Assembly: GCF_019799905.1 (NCBI RefSeq)
Contig: NZ_JABGCI010000001.1
Coordinates: forward strand, 682,001 to 746,000
Direction of reading: 5' to 3'
Length of the DNA: 64,000 nt
From: Trujillonella endophytica
GTDB lineage: Bacteria; Actinomycetota; Actinomycetes; Mycobacteriales; Geodermatophilaceae
Below the pieces are notes generated by a model. The model was not told where the DNA came from. It searched no databases and worked only from the letters and a program-made list of their open reading frames with translations. Of the stretch, positions 1 through 7,457 are shown in pieces. The translations under genes and the position numbers were made by a program. Numbering within the stretch: the stretch's first letter is position 1; every line of letters begins with the position of its first letter.

Positions 1-115
1 CGGACCGGACATGCCCCCATCCTGGCGCTGTTGCAGGATGGGAGGTCGACAGGGGTGTTCCGCCGGACCCCCGCGCACCAGACGGTCGGCGGTCCGGGCA
101 GGAGGTCGCACGCGC

Positions 116-1447
116 GTGGTCTCCCGCCTGCACGTCCCCGGCCCGCTGCAGCGGGTGGCCACGCTGTCGGTGCACACCAGCCCGCTCGACCAGCCCGGTG
201 CCGGCGACGCGGGGGGCATGAACGTCTACATCGTCGAGGTGTCGCGGCGGCTGGCGGCCCGGGGCATCGCCGTCGACGTCTTCACCCGTGCGACCTCCAG
301 CGACCTGCCGCCGGTCGTGGAGATGAGCCCCGGAGTCGTGGTCCGGCACGTGCCGGCCGGCCCGTTCGAGGGCCTGGGCAAGGAGGAGCTGCCCGCGCAG
401 CTGTGCGCCTTCACCGCGGCGGTGCTGCGCGAGGAGGCCCAGCACGAGCCGGGCTACTACGACGTCGTCCACTCGCACTACTGGCTGTCGGGCCAGGTGG
501 GGTGGCTGGCCCGCGACCGCTGGAGCGTGCCGCTGATCCACAGCGCGCACACCCTCGCCAAGGTGAAGAACGCCGCCCTGGCCGCCGGTGACCGCCCCGA
601 GCCGCGGGCCCGGGTCATCGGCGAGGAGCAGGTGGTCGCCGAGGCCGACCGGCTGATCGCCAACACCGACGACGAGGCCCGCCAGCTGGTGCAGCACTAC
701 GGCGCCGATCCCCGCCGCACCCTCGTGGTGCCGCCGGGCGTCGACCTCGACCGGTTCCGGCCGGGTGATCGTGCCCACGACCGGTCGACGGCCCGCCGGG
801 CGGCCGGCGTCCCCGACGACGCGGTCGTGCTGCTGTTCGTCGGCCGCATCCAGCCGCTCAAGGCCCCCGACCTGCTGCTGGAGGCGGCCGCGCGGATGCT
901 CGCCGACGACCCGGCGCTGCGCGGCCGGCTGCGGGTCCAGGTCATCGGGGCGCCCAGCGGCTCGGGCCTGGAGGCCCCCCGGCAGCTGCAGGAGATGGCG
1001 GCCCGTCTGGGCATCGCCGACCTGGTGCACTTCCTCCCGCCGCAGCCCCCGGACCGGCTCGCCGAGCACTACCGCGCCGCCGACGTCGCCGTCGTCCCGA
1101 GCCACAACGAGTCCTTCGGGCTGGTGGCGCTGGAGGCCCAGGCCTGCGGCACCCCGGTCGTCGCCGCCGCGGTGGGCGGCCTCCCGACGGCGGTGCGCGA
1201 CGGGGTGTCGGGTGTGCTGGTCGCCGGCCGCGACCCGGCGGACTACGCGGCCGCCGTCCGCGCCGTCCTGGCCCGCCGGGAGCTGCTGTCCGCGGGCGCG
1301 CGGCGGCACGCCGCCGCCTTCTCCTGGGACCGGACCGCCGACTCGCTGGTCGAGGCCTACACCTCCGCGGCCGGGGAGCTGGCGGGCGCCGGCCGGCGTC
1401 TTGCCGGTGGGCTGCACGCGGTCGCCCGGGCGCAGGTGGCCCGGTGA
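116..1447 (+). CDS. mshA: D-inositol-3-phosphate glycosyltransferase MshA
   Basis: First step of mycothiol synthesis: transfers GlcNAc from UDP-GlcNAc to 1D-myo-inositol 3-phosphate in the cytoplasm. 443 aa GT-B glycosyltransferase. The N-terminal acceptor domain carries [20 protein letters not shown], typical of MshA; the C-terminal nucleotide-sugar domain has the EX7E motif ([13 protein letters not shown]332 and E340) and [14 protein letters not shown] chose GTG at 116 because GGAGGT lies 10 nt upstream and the similarity to MshA begins right after it; the frame stays open to an ATG at 11, but those residues look non-coding. The stop overlaps the next start (GTGA), so the two genes are translationally coupled. 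Same order as Rv0486-Rv0487. Confidence 0.95.
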   Translation: MVSRLHVPGPLQRVATLSVHTSPLDQPGAGDAGGMNVYIVEVSRRLAARGIAVDVFTRATSSDLPPVVEMSPGVVVRHVPAGPFEGLGKEELPAQLCAFTAAVLREEAQHEPGYYDVVHSHYWLSGQVGWLARDRWSVPLIHSAHTLAKVKNAALAAGDRPEPRARVIGEEQVVAEADRLIANTDDEARQLVQHYGADPRRTLVVPPGVDLDRFRPGDRAHDRSTARRAAGVPDDAVVLLFVGRIQPLKAPDLLLEAAARMLADDPALRGRLRVQVIGAPSGSGLEAPRQLQEMAARLGIADLVHFLPPQPPDRLAEHYRAADVAVVPSHNESFGLVALEAQACGTPVVAAAVGGLPTAVRDGVSGVLVAGRDPADYAAAVRAVLARRELLSAGARRHAAAFSWDRTADSLVEAYTSAAGELAGAGRRLAGGLHAVARAQVAR

Positions 1448-1977
1448 CCCGGCGGTCGGTCGAGGAGCTCGACGCCGTCATCGACGCGGCGCTGCGCGAC
1501 GCCGACCTGGTGCACGAGCACCCGGCGGCGGGCCGCTGGCTGGTCGACCTGCCGGGCACGAAGAAGCTGAAGACGGTCTGCGGCCTCGTCGTCGGCGAGC
1601 ACGCGCTGCGGGTGGAGGCCTTCGTCTGCCGCCAGCCCGACGAGAACCGCGAGCAGCTGTGGACCTACCTGCTCCAGCACAACGCGCGGATGTACGGGGT
1701 CGCGTACTCCGTCGACGCCGTCGGCGACGTCTACCTGACCGGCCGGCTGCCGCACGCCGCGGTGACCGCCGAGGAGCTGGACCGGGTGCTCGGCGCAGTG
1801 CTCAGCTACGCCGACGACCACTTCAACACGATGCTGGAGATCGGCTTCGGCACGTCGATCAAGCGGGAGTGGGCCTGGCGGGTCAAGCGGGGGGAGTCCC
1901 TGCGCAACCTCGAGGCCTTCGCCGACTTCGCCGACCCCACCCGGCGCTCGGCCGGCGGCACGGTCGACCCCTCCTGA
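1444..1977 (+). CDS. YbjN domain-containing protein
   Basis: 177 aa, no signal peptide or membrane segment. Resembles the actinobacterial YbjN family (type III secretion chaperone-like fold), known next to mshA in mycobacteria (Rv0487). Recognisable features are the N-terminal helix [19 protein letters not shown], a central sheet region with [18 protein letters not shown], and the C-terminal helical part with [20 protein letters not shown]. It starts at GTG 1444, four bases inside mshA, so it is expressed with mshA. The biochemical role is unknown; a link to mycothiol metabolism is suggested only by the coupling. Confidence 0.85.
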   Translation: MTRRSVEELDAVIDAALRDADLVHEHPAAGRWLVDLPGTKKLKTVCGLVVGEHALRVEAFVCRQPDENREQLWTYLLQHNARMYGVAYSVDAVGDVYLTGRLPHAAVTAEELDRVLGAVLSYADDHFNTMLEIGFGTSIKREWAWRVKRGESLRNLEAFADFADPTRRSAGGTVDPS

Positions 1978-2032
1978 GCCCGGTCCGCCCTCACTGGCGT
2001 GCCCGCGGACCGCGTCGGGCAGGATGGGCGTC

Positions 2033-2782
2033 GTGACCGGGACCCTCGTGCTGCTCCGCCACGGCGAGAGCGAGTGGAACAAGGCCAACCTCTTCACCGG
2101 CTGGGTGGACGTGCCCCTGTCGGAGAAGGGCCGCGCCGAGGCCGCCCGGGGGGGTGAGCTGCTCGTCGAGAACGGCCTCCTGCCGGACGTGCTGCACACC
2201 TCGCTGCTCCGCCGCGCGATCACCACCGCGGAACTGGCGCTGGCCGCCGCCGACCGGCAGTGGATCCCGGTCAAGCGCTCCTGGCGGCTCAACGAGCGGC
2301 ACTACGGCGCGCTGCAGGGCAAGGACAAGGCCGCGACGCTCGCCGAGTACGGCGAGGAGCAGTTCACGATCTGGCGCCGGTCGTACAGCACGCCGCCGCC
2401 GGCGATCGAGCCCGGCAGCGAGTACAGCCAGGACGGCGACGCGCGTTACGCGACCCTGCCGCCCGAGGTGCGCCCGGCGACCGAGTGCCTGGCCGACGTC
2501 GTCGTCCGCATGCTGCCGTACTGGTACGACGCGATCGTCCCGGACCTGCGGGCCGGCCTGACCGTGCTGGTGGCGGCGCACGGCAACAGCCTGCGGGCGC
2601 TGGTGAAGCACCTGGACGGCATGGGCGAGGACGAGGTGGTCGGGCTCAACATCCCGACCGGAGTGCCGCTGCGCTACGACCTGGACGACGACCTGAAGCC
2701 GGTGAAAGCCGGCGGCGAGTACCTCGACCCGGCCGCCGCCGCGGCCGCCATCGAGGCCGTCAAGAACCAGGGGAAGCGCTGA
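2033..2782 (+). CDS. gpmA: 2,3-bisphosphoglycerate-dependent phosphoglycerate mutase
   Basis: Interconverts 3- and 2-phosphoglycerate in glycolysis/gluconeogenesis. 249 aa. The catalytic phosphohistidine is in [10 protein letters not shown] (H10), the second His in [14 protein letters not shown] (about H183), and [12 protein letters not shown] is the dPGM signature. An ATG at 2024 in the same frame would add three residues. I prefer GTG 2033: CAGGAT (2020-2025) sits exactly 7 nt upstream, the leaderless spacing seen at many other genes here, and family members start [13 protein letters not shown]. It lies 55 bp after the YbjN-like gene, as gpm1 lies near Rv0487. Confidence 0.95.
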   Translation: MTGTLVLLRHGESEWNKANLFTGWVDVPLSEKGRAEAARGGELLVENGLLPDVLHTSLLRRAITTAELALAAADRQWIPVKRSWRLNERHYGALQGKDKAATLAEYGEEQFTIWRRSYSTPPPAIEPGSEYSQDGDARYATLPPEVRPATECLADVVVRMLPYWYDAIVPDLRAGLTVLVAAHGNSLRALVKHLDGMGEDEVVGLNIPTGVPLRYDLDDDLKPVKAGGEYLDPAAAAAAIEAVKNQGKR

Positions 2783-2798
2783 GGAGCAGGGGGCCGGA

Positions 2799-2895
2799 GG
2801 CCTCCCCGACGAAGGGCTGACCGCAGCGCGCCCTCGCGACGGCTCGTGACGCGAGCCGCCCCGCGAGGGTCGTACGCGGTGGGCCTGGAAGGTCC
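2799..2895. repeat. Long variant of the dispersed intergenic palindromic repeat
   Basis: The ends match the family found at 5796, 7462, 12434, 15321 and 39740: GGCCTCC at 2799-2805 and GGAAGGTCC at 2887-2895. The middle is longer than in the other copies (97 versus about 56 bp) and holds an extra perfect hairpin (2831-2869). It lies between convergent gpmA and phoU. Assignment rests on the terminal matches only. Confidence 0.45.
2831..2869. terminator. Bidirectional hairpin between gpmA and phoU
   Basis: Two-part stem: CCCTCGCG (2831-2838) pairs with CGCGAGGG (2862-2869), and inside it GGCTCG (2841-2846) pairs with CGAGCC (2852-2857). It sits between convergent genes and has no T tract, as is usual in high-GC actinobacteria. 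A terminator role is inferred from position and stem strength. Confidence 0.55.
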
Positions 2896-2964
2896 CCGCC
2901 GCGTGCGGCGGAGGGGCTCAGCGCAGCTGGGGGACGGCACGTGGTGGCGGTGTGACCCGGAGGG

Positions 2965-3627
2965 TCACGAGGTCGTGGAGCTCCGCATCTCCATCTCACC
3001 GGTCACCAGGTAGACGACGCGGCGGGCGACGCTGACGGCGTGGTCGGCGAAGCGCTCGTAGTAGCGGCCGAGCAGCGTCACGTCGATCGCCTGCTCCATG
3101 CCGTGCGGCCAGGCGTCGGACAGCAGCTCGAGGAACAGCTGCCGGTGCACCTGGTCCATCAGGTCGTCCTCGGCCTCGAGCTGGGCGGCGGCCTCGACGT
3201 CGAGCTTGGCGATCACCGTGGCGGTCTTGCTGACCAGGCTCTCGGCGATGTGGCCGGCCTCGAGGAACAGCGGCCGCACCTCCTGCGGCACCGCGGGCTC
3301 GGGGAAGCGCATCCGGGCGACCTTGGCGACGTGGACGGCGAGGTCGCCCATGCGCTCGAGGTCGGCGACGATCCGCATGGCCGCGGTGACCGTGCGCAGG
3401 TCGGTGGCGACCGGCTGCTGGCGGGCCAGCAGGGCGAAGCACCGCTGCTCGATGCTCTCCCGCACCGCGTCGATGTGCTCGTCGCCGGCGATGACCCGGT
3501 CGGCGAGGGCGACGTCGGCGTCCAGCAGGGCGGTGGTGGCCGTGCTCATGGCCGAGCCCACCGAGTTGGCCATCTCGACGAGGCAGGAGTTGACGTCCTC
3601 GAGTTCCTCGCGGTAGTGCTCGCGCAC
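2965..3627 (-). CDS. phoU: Phosphate signalling protein PhoU
   Basis: Cytoplasmic helical protein that damps Pho regulon signalling between the Pst transporter and the SenX3-type kinase. 220 aa with two tandem PhoU three-helix repeats; REHYREELEDVNSCLVEMAN opens the first and RIVADLERMGDLAVHVAKVA and YYERFADHAVSVARRVVYLV are the metal-binding E/D-x3-D signatures of the two repeats. GTG at 3627 was chosen because AGGAGGG lies about 6 nt upstream; an in-frame ATG further upstream is possible. Divergent from senX3, as phoU is from phoRP in Streptomyces, with a PHO-box-like site in the shared promoter region. Confidence 0.93.
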   Translation of the reverse strand: MREHYREELEDVNSCLVEMANSVGSAMSTATTALLDADVALADRVIAGDEHIDAVRESIEQRCFALLARQQPVATDLRTVTAAMRIVADLERMGDLAVHVAKVARMRFPEPAVPQEVRPLFLEAGHIAESLVSKTATVIAKLDVEAAAQLEAEDDLMDQVHRQLFLELLSDAWPHGMEQAIDVTLLGRYYERFADHAVSVARRVVYLVTGEMEMRSSTTS

Positions 3628-3744
3628 GGCTGTCCCTCCTGGTCGGCCCATCATCGGAGCCGGGTCTCTCCGGCGGCTCCGGTTGCTCCGGTTGCCGCGC
3701 TCAGGCTCCGAGGGTAGGCCGGAGCCCCTGACGGGGCCCGGCCC

Positions 3745-3777
3745 GAGAGGTGAACGAGGGGGCACCGGGACGTGAAC
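3745..3777 (-). promoter_or_regulatory. PHO box: three 11-nt direct-repeat units
   Basis: Read on the minus strand, three consecutive 11-mers occur: GTTCACGTCCC (3777-3767), GGTGCCCCCTC (3766-3756) and GTTCACCTCTC (3755-3745). The two outer units carry the GTTCAC core with 22-nt periodicity, the layout of PhoP/RegX3 boxes in actinobacteria. It lies in the phoU/senX3 divergent region, upstream of phoU. Binding by the RegX3 encoded here is an inference. Confidence 0.65.
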
Positions 3778-3850
3778 AGTCCCCCCGGCGCGTCGTCGCG
3801 CCACTCGCACGGGGGATGACGGGGGATCGTTCCGGCCTAGCATCGGCCGC

Positions 3851-5113
3851 GTGAGCCCCATGGTCGCCCTCGTGACCGGCCTCGCCGTGGGCGCCGTCCT
3901 CGTCGCGGTCGTGGTCGTGACGCGCCGTCGGCTCGCCGAGGCCCCGGTGCGGGTGGTGCCCGAGCCCACGCTGGAGCAGGTGCTCGCCCGGCGCCTGGTG
4001 GACCTGATGGACCCGGCCGTCGTCGTCCTCGACCTGGACGAGGCCGTGGTGCTGGCCAACCCGGCGGCCCGCGCGCTGGGGATCGTGCGCGGGACGCGTC
4101 TGCTGGTGCCGGAGCTGCTGCGGGTGGTCCGGGAGGTGCGGGACGGCGGGAGCCGCCGGGCCGACGTCTCGCTGCCCGGCGACCTCGTCGGCTCGGGCCC
4201 ACGCCTGGTCGGCGTGCACGGGGTGCGCCTGCAGAGCGGGTCGGCGCCGGTGCCCGGCCCGGTCGCGCTCGTGCTGCAGGACGTGACCGAGGCGCGCCGC
4301 GTCGAGGAGGTCCGGCGCGACTTCGTCGCCAACGTCGGGCACGAGCTGAAGACCCCGGTGGGCGCGCTCGCGCTCCTGGCCGAGGCCGTCCAGGACGCGG
4401 CCGACGACCCCGAGACCGTGCAGCGCTTCGCCGCCCGGATGTCGCACGAGGCCGACCGGCTGGCGCGGCTGGTCCGCGAGCTGATCGACCTCTCCCGCCT
4501 GCAGGGCGGCGAGCCGATGCCCGAACTGGTGCCGGTGCAGGTCGACACCGTCCTGCACGAGGCGACCGACCGCACCGGGCTGGCCGCGGCCGCCAAGCAG
4601 ATCGACATCGTGGTGGGCGGGGAGCGGGGGCTGGTCGTCCGCGGCGTCGAGGGACAGCTGGCGACGGCGGTCACGAACCTCCTGGCCAACGCGGTGGCCT
4701 ACAGTCCGCAGGGCACCCGCATCGCGGTGGCGGCACGGGCCCGCTCCGGGTTCGCCGAGATCGCGGTGACCGACAGCGGGATCGGCATCCCGCGGGAGGA
4801 CCGCTCCCGGGTGTTCGAGCGCTTCTACCGCGTCGACCAGTCGCGGGCCTCGAGCACCGGTGGCACCGGCCTGGGCCTCGCCATCGTCAAGCACGTGGCC
4901 AGCAACCACGGCGGCTCGGTGAGCGTGTGGAGCGAAGAGGGGCTGGGATCGACGTTCACCCTGCGCATCCCGCTCACCGGCGCGTCCGGCACCGGCCCCG
5001 CCGCCCCTGACTCTGCGCCTCCCGGCGCACCCCACCCCGGGGCCTCCGGCCCCGGATCACCCACGTCCGCCGTCTCGCACGCCGGCGGCGGACACACGGA
5101 AGGACGGTCATGA
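3851..5113 (+). CDS. senX3: Sensor histidine kinase SenX3/PhoR family
   Basis: Membrane histidine kinase for phosphate limitation, partner of the next gene. 420 aa. One N-terminal membrane segment (about residues 5-24), then a PAS-like region (about 45-150), HisKA with phospho-acceptor H164 in FVANVGHELKTPVGAL, and HATPase_c with N box NLLANAVAYSP, G1 DSGIGIP, F box FERFYRVDQSRAS and G2 GGTGLGLAIVKH. The last ~45 residues are a Pro/Gly/Ser-rich tail outside the conserved kinase. GTG 3851 lies 7 nt after TAGCAT (3838-3843), suggesting a leaderless mRNA. ATGA overlap with regX3. Confidence 0.94.
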   Translation: MSPMVALVTGLAVGAVLVAVVVVTRRRLAEAPVRVVPEPTLEQVLARRLVDLMDPAVVVLDLDEAVVLANPAARALGIVRGTRLLVPELLRVVREVRDGGSRRADVSLPGDLVGSGPRLVGVHGVRLQSGSAPVPGPVALVLQDVTEARRVEEVRRDFVANVGHELKTPVGALALLAEAVQDAADDPETVQRFAARMSHEADRLARLVRELIDLSRLQGGEPMPELVPVQVDTVLHEATDRTGLAAAAKQIDIVVGGERGLVVRGVEGQLATAVTNLLANAVAYSPQGTRIAVAARARSGFAEIAVTDSGIGIPREDRSRVFERFYRVDQSRASSTGGTGLGLAIVKHVASNHGGSVSVWSEEGLGSTFTLRIPLTGASGTGPAAPDSAPPGAPHPGASGPGSPTSAVSHAGGGHTEGRS

Positions 5114-5790
5114 CCCGGGTGCTCGTGGTGGAGGACGAGGAGTCCTTCTCCGACGCGTTGTCGTACATGCTGCGGCGGGAGGGATTCGACGCCGTCGTCG
5201 CGTCCACCGGGCCCCAGGCTCTCGACGAGTTCGACCGGCAGGGCGCGGACATCGTCCTGCTCGACCTGATGCTCCCCGGCCTCTCCGGCACGGAGGTGTG
5301 CCGGACGCTGCGCAGCCGCAGCAGCGTGCCCATCATCATGCTGACGGCCAAGGACGGCGAGATCGACAAGGTCGTCGGCCTGGAGCTCGGCGCCGACGAC
5401 TACGTCACCAAGCCGTACTCCGCGCGCGAACTCGTCGCCCGCATCCGCGCGGTGCTGCGCCGCCGCGGCGAGCCCGAGGCCGTGGCCGACGGCGCCCTGG
5501 AGGCCGGGCCCGTCCGCATGGACGTGGACCGGCACGTCGTCTCGGTGGACGGACAGCCGGTGTCGCTCCCGCTCAAGGAGTTCGACCTGCTGGAGCTCCT
5601 GCTGCGCAATGCCGGGCGGGTGCTCACCCGGGCCCAGCTGATCGACCGGATCTGGGGCTCGGACTACGTCGGGGACACCAAGACCCTCGACGTCCACGTC
5701 AAGCGGCTCCGGGCGAAGATCGAGCCGGATCCGGCCAACCCCGAGTACCTCGTGACCGTGCGCGGCCTCGGCTACAAGTTCGAGGCCTGA
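5110..5790 (+). CDS. regX3: Response regulator RegX3 (OmpR/PhoB family)
   Basis: Transcription factor phosphorylated by SenX3; controls phosphate uptake genes and, in mycobacteria, further stress genes. 226 aa. The receiver domain (1-~120) has acidic pocket E8/D9, phospho-acceptor D52 (VLLDLMLPGLSG), the conserved T in IIMLTAKD and K in YVTKPYSARELVARI. The C-terminal winged helix has LPLKEFDLLELLLRNAGRVL, the RAQLIDRIWG recognition region and VTVRGLGYKFE. It starts inside the senX3 stop and ends before a palindromic repeat that probably terminates the operon. Confidence 0.95.
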   Translation: MTRVLVVEDEESFSDALSYMLRREGFDAVVASTGPQALDEFDRQGADIVLLDLMLPGLSGTEVCRTLRSRSSVPIIMLTAKDGEIDKVVGLELGADDYVTKPYSARELVARIRAVLRRRGEPEAVADGALEAGPVRMDVDRHVVSVDGQPVSLPLKEFDLLELLLRNAGRVLTRAQLIDRIWGSDYVGDTKTLDVHVKRLRAKIEPDPANPEYLVTVRGLGYKFEA

Positions 5791-5795
5791 GGGAG

Positions 5796-5849
5796 GGCCC
5801 CTCTGCCCCCACCGCTCGCGAGCTCGCGGCGGGACCCTGCGGAGGGGCC
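5796..5849. repeat. Dispersed intergenic palindromic repeat, copy A
   Basis: 54-bp imperfect palindrome with ends GGCCCCTC (5796-5803) and GAGGGGCC (5842-5849), a CTGCCCCCACCG block and a central CTCGCGAGCTCGCG core. It lies between convergent regX3 and the DUF3072 gene. It shares the ends, the CCCCCAC block and the centre with copies at 7462, 12434, 15321 and 39740. Probably works as a bidirectional terminator. Confidence 0.8.
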
Positions 5850-5881
5850 ACCGGCCGGTGACCCCCCGGGGTCGGCTCCGG

Positions 5882-6103
5882 TCAGTTCCCCCGACCGGTC
5901 TCCTCCTGCAGCTCGTCGATCTTCATCGAGGCGTCGGCCTTGGTGATGTCGTCGGGCACGTCCTCGCCCGCCTGGCGGGCCAGGGTGTTCAGGTAGCTCT
6001 TCTGGGCGCCGGTGGCCGGCTCGTCGCCGGTCACCCAGTCCTTCGGGTCCTTCTCGGCGGTGGGGTCGCCGGGCTGGCCGCTGTTGACGTTCGCTTCGCT
6101 CAT
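5882..6103 (-). CDS. DUF3072 domain-containing protein
   Basis: 73 aa hydrophilic protein. The core DWVTGDEPATGAQKSYLNTL followed by ARQAGEDVPDDITKADASMK and IDELQEETGRG is the DUF3072 pattern found in many actinobacteria; function unknown. The N-terminal ~20 residues are charged and probably disordered. ATG 6103 follows TAGACT (minus strand, 6115-6110) by exactly 7 nt, suggesting a leaderless transcript. Convergent with regX3; the downstream side is closed by repeat copy A. Confidence 0.85.
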   Translation of the reverse strand: MSEANVNSGQPGDPTAEKDPKDWVTGDEPATGAQKSYLNTLARQAGEDVPDDITKADASMKIDELQEETGRGN

Positions 6104-6113
6104 GTGTTCGAGT

Positions 6114-6368
6114 CTAGGCCCGGCTGAGCTCCCGTGCAGCGCGAGCGGAGGCCGCCGTCGCCGCCGCGGTGGCCGCGCGGGCGTCGGCCTCGGCGACCCG
6201 GCGGCGGGCCTCCTCCCAGCGCCGGCCGGTCCGGTAGACGTGCACGCTGCCGCAGGAGGGGCACTCCACGGCCAGGGCCACGTGGGTCGGGTGGTTGGTG
6301 ACCGAACGGATGCGCCGCTCGGCGACCAGCTCGTCGGTCCGGGTGACGGGGCAGGTGATCAGCAACAT
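6114..6368 (-). CDS. Small zinc-ribbon-like hypothetical protein
   Basis: 84 aa. The N-terminal half has two Cys sites, LLITCPVTRTDEL and VECPSCGSVHVYRTG, resembling a compact zinc ribbon (C6, with a CPSC pair near residues 35-38). The C-terminal half is an Ala/Arg-rich helix. I took ATG 6368; the frame is open further upstream, but the region toward the divergent regulator gene at 6450 would serve as promoter. Stop-to-start distance to the DUF3072 gene is 10 bp, so the two may be cotranscribed. No specific function recognised. Confidence 0.7.
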   Translation of the reverse strand: MLLITCPVTRTDELVAERRIRSVTNHPTHVALAVECPSCGSVHVYRTGRRWEEARRRVAEADARAATAAATAASARAARELSRA

Positions 6369-6449
6369 GCGGTCAGCCTGTCGCTGCGCGGCCACCGGGA
6401 CGAGTGGCCGGAGTGACACGGATCGCGTCATTCCTGCCATAGTGGCGGC

Positions 6450-7457
6450 ATGACAGAACTGCGGCGCCCGGTGGTCGTGAGCGCGGTCGTGGCCGACGGC
6501 CTCGTGGGCAGCTTCGGCATCGGCGTGGCCGCCGAGGTGTTCGGCTACGACCGCACGCACATGGGGCTGCCGCCGTTCGACTTCGCCCTGGTCAGCTCGG
6601 AGCCCGGCGTCGTGCGCACCGACATCGGCATGCCGATCGTGGTCGAGCACGGCTTCGAGCGGCTGGCCGTGTCCGACGTGGTGCTCATGACCGCCTGGGA
6701 GGGCATGTCCACCGACCCGCCGGACGCGCTGCTCGACGCCCTCCGTGCCGCGCACGCCCGCGGCGCCATCCTCGTCAGCCACTGCACCGGCGCCTTCGCC
6801 GTCGCCGCGGCCGGACTCCTCGACGGGTGCCGCGCCACGACGCACTGGCGATATGCCGGGGAGCTGGCCGCCCGGTACCCCGCGGTCGACGTCGACCCCG
6901 CGGTCCTCTACGTCGACTGCGGCCAGGTCATCACCGGTGCCGGCACCGCGGCCGGTGTCGACGCGATGCTCCACCTGGTCCGCCGGGAGTGGGGCGCGGC
7001 CGCGGCCAACGCGCTGGCCCGCGAGATGGTCGTGCCGCCGCACCGCGACGGCGGCCAGGCGCAGTTCATCGACGCGCCGGTCGCCGCGTGCGAGGACGAC
7101 CGGCTCGGCGTCGTCCTCGAGTGGGCGGTCGGGCACCTGGCCGAGGAGGTCACCGTGGAGACGCTGGCACGCCGGGCCCTGATGAGCCCGCGCAACTTCG
7201 CCCGGCGCTTCAAGGCGACCACCGGCACCACGCCGCACGCCTGGCTGCTCCAGCAGCGGCTGGCCGCCGCGGAGGCGCTGCTGGAGGAGAGCGACGCCCC
7301 GATCGAGGAGATCGCCCGGCTGGTCGGCTTCGGCACCGCCGCGGGGTTCCGCGACCAGTTCACCCGCCGGCGGGGCGTGTCACCCCGGGCGTTCCGGCAG
7401 ACCTTCCGCACCGTGCGCGGCGCGGACGCCGCCGCCGAGGGCGACGCCGCGGCCTGA
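6450..7457 (+). CDS. GlxA family AraC-type transcriptional regulator
   Basis: 335 aa. The N-terminal DJ-1/PfpI-like domain (about 8-190) contains the nucleophile-elbow region LVSHCTGAFAVAAAGLLDG, a degenerate amidotransferase fold used for ligand sensing. The C-terminal AraC HTH pair (about 225-325) has VETLARRALMSPRNFARRFK and IEEIARLVGFGTAAGFRDQF. Acts as a DNA-binding regulator with unknown ligand. CATAGT lies 6 nt before ATG 6450, so the gene is probably leaderless. Divergent from the zinc-ribbon gene; it meets the MFS fusion gene end to end (stops adjacent at 7455-7460). Confidence 0.88.
   Translation: MTELRRPVVVSAVVADGLVGSFGIGVAAEVFGYDRTHMGLPPFDFALVSSEPGVVRTDIGMPIVVEHGFERLAVSDVVLMTAWEGMSTDPPDALLDALRAAHARGAILVSHCTGAFAVAAAGLLDGCRATTHWRYAGELAARYPAVDVDPAVLYVDCGQVITGAGTAAGVDAMLHLVRREWGAAAANALAREMVVPPHRDGGQAQFIDAPVAACEDDRLGVVLEWAVGHLAEEVTVETLARRALMSPRNFARRFKATTGTTPHAWLLQQRLAAAEALLEESDAPIEEIARLVGFGTAAGFRDQFTRRRGVSPRAFRQTFRTVRGADAAAEGDAAA

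Noticed and set aside
3040..3717. Plus-strand open frame opposite phoU
   Set aside because: Shadow of phoU, whose two PhoU motifs and Shine-Dalgarno site are clear on the minus strand.
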